A stretch of DNA of 5,985 bases from Ruminococcaceae bacterium UBA5904 (lineage in GTDB: Bacteria > Bacillota > Clostridia > Oscillospirales > Acutalibacteraceae). Location of the stretch: assembly GCA_002431305.1 (NCBI GenBank), contig DJEG01000047.1:430-6414 (forward strand), written 5' to 3'. The notes beneath the pieces were generated by a model that had not been told where the DNA came from, made no database searches, and saw only the letters and a list, made by a program, of their open reading frames with translations. Each line of letters begins with the position of its first letter. Positions within the stretch are counted from its first letter, which is position 1. A program made the position numbers and the translations under genes. Below are positions 5,736 through 5,985 of this stretch, in pieces.

Positions 5736-5985
5736 ATGTCGGAAAAAACAGTTGATTTCAAGGGGATCATAGCTAAGCAGAAAGACGCCGCGTCGTATAT
5801 GGTTAAGGAAATAACCCATATATGCAAGACGTTCGGCAAAAGAGACCCCGGCAGCGAGGGCGAGAAAAAGGCGTGCGAATATATGGCGGACGTTCTTAAA
5901 AAGGACTGCGGCTGCGAGAGAGCGGACGTAGAGTCGTTTAAGGAACATCCCGGTTCGTTCTTCGGATGGATTTTCTACACGATAA
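5736..5985 (+). CDS. M28-family metallopeptidase-like protein, N-terminal part
   Basis: The first 83 codons of a gene that continues past the window. The segment F-G-K-R-D-P-G-S-E-G-E-K-K-A at residues 33-46, then an amphipathic helix to about 55, is the usual N-terminal helix and turn of M28 (Zn-dependent aminopeptidase-like) proteins, which often read F-G-x-R-x-x-G-S-x-x-E. The following E-S-F-x-x-H-P-G-S-F-F-G-W-I (66-79) resembles clostridial members of this family. There is no N-terminal signal peptide. The hydrophobic run that begins at F75 may open a membrane segment, or simply a buried strand. The metal ligands and catalytic Asp/Glu lie beyond the window, so activity cannot be judged. 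It is divergent from the GH38 operon and separated by 376 bp, so no functional link is implied. Confidence 0.75.
   Translation, partial: MSEKTVDFKGIIAKQKDAASYMVKEITHICKTFGKRDPGSEGEKKACEYMADVLKKDCGCERADVESFKEHPGSFFGWIFYTI

Noticed and set aside
5613..5948. 111-codon minus-strand ORF across the M28-like start and its leader
   Set aside because: The opposite frame carries a good ribosome site and an M28-like N-terminus. This ORF runs through the AT-rich leader and has no domain.
1..5985. CRISPR array, insertion sequence, tRNA or riboswitch
   Set aside because: No regularly spaced repeats, transposase motifs, terminal inverted repeats, cloverleaf or known riboswitch core were seen on either strand.

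Overview
The window looks like chromosomal DNA of a Clostridia-type Firmicute, probably a gut Oscillospiraceae/Ruminococcaceae-like lineage. This rests on strong AAGGAG-type ribosome binding sites, coding DNA of roughly 50% GC between AT-rich intergenic DNA, short operon spacings, and the style of the encoded families. No taxonomic search could be run, so this is an inference.

Layout. Positions 1-177 hold the 3' end of a plus-strand small heat-shock protein gene (Hsp20/alpha-crystallin). It is followed by a strong hairpin terminator (240-287) that also serves the convergent minus-strand operon. That operon reads right to left from a well-formed sigma-A-like promoter at 5401-5429. Its first gene (3575-5359) encodes a cytosolic protein with two beta-propeller-like repeats followed by a probable alpha/alpha-toroid domain. 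The second (1052-3562) encodes a family GH38 alpha-mannosidase with its metal-site and nucleophile motifs intact. The third (about 286-1071) encodes a DUF6270-like, SGNH-hydrolase-related protein. The genes are separated by 12 bp and by a 20-bp overlap, with Shine-Dalgarno sequences inside or touching the preceding gene, so they are almost certainly co-transcribed and probably translationally coupled. A 376-bp AT-rich divergent intergenic region (5360-5735) follows. It carries back-to-back promoter candidates, a dyad and a 5' leader hairpin. Last is the first 83 codons of a plus-strand M28-family metallopeptidase-like gene (5736-5985) that runs off the window.

How the genes may work together. 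None of the three operon proteins has an evident signal peptide, so they probably act in the cytosol. The GH38 enzyme would release mannose from imported alpha-mannosides. The toroid protein resembles carbohydrate-active alpha/alpha-barrel proteins but has no known reaction. The DUF6270 protein could handle acyl or similar decorations on a glycan. The window shows no transporter or regulator, so the substrate cannot be read from it. The Hsp20 and M28 genes appear unrelated to the operon. I see no mobile element, CRISPR array, tRNA or rRNA. The most novel item is the uncharacterised propeller-toroid protein in a fixed unit with GH38 and DUF6270.
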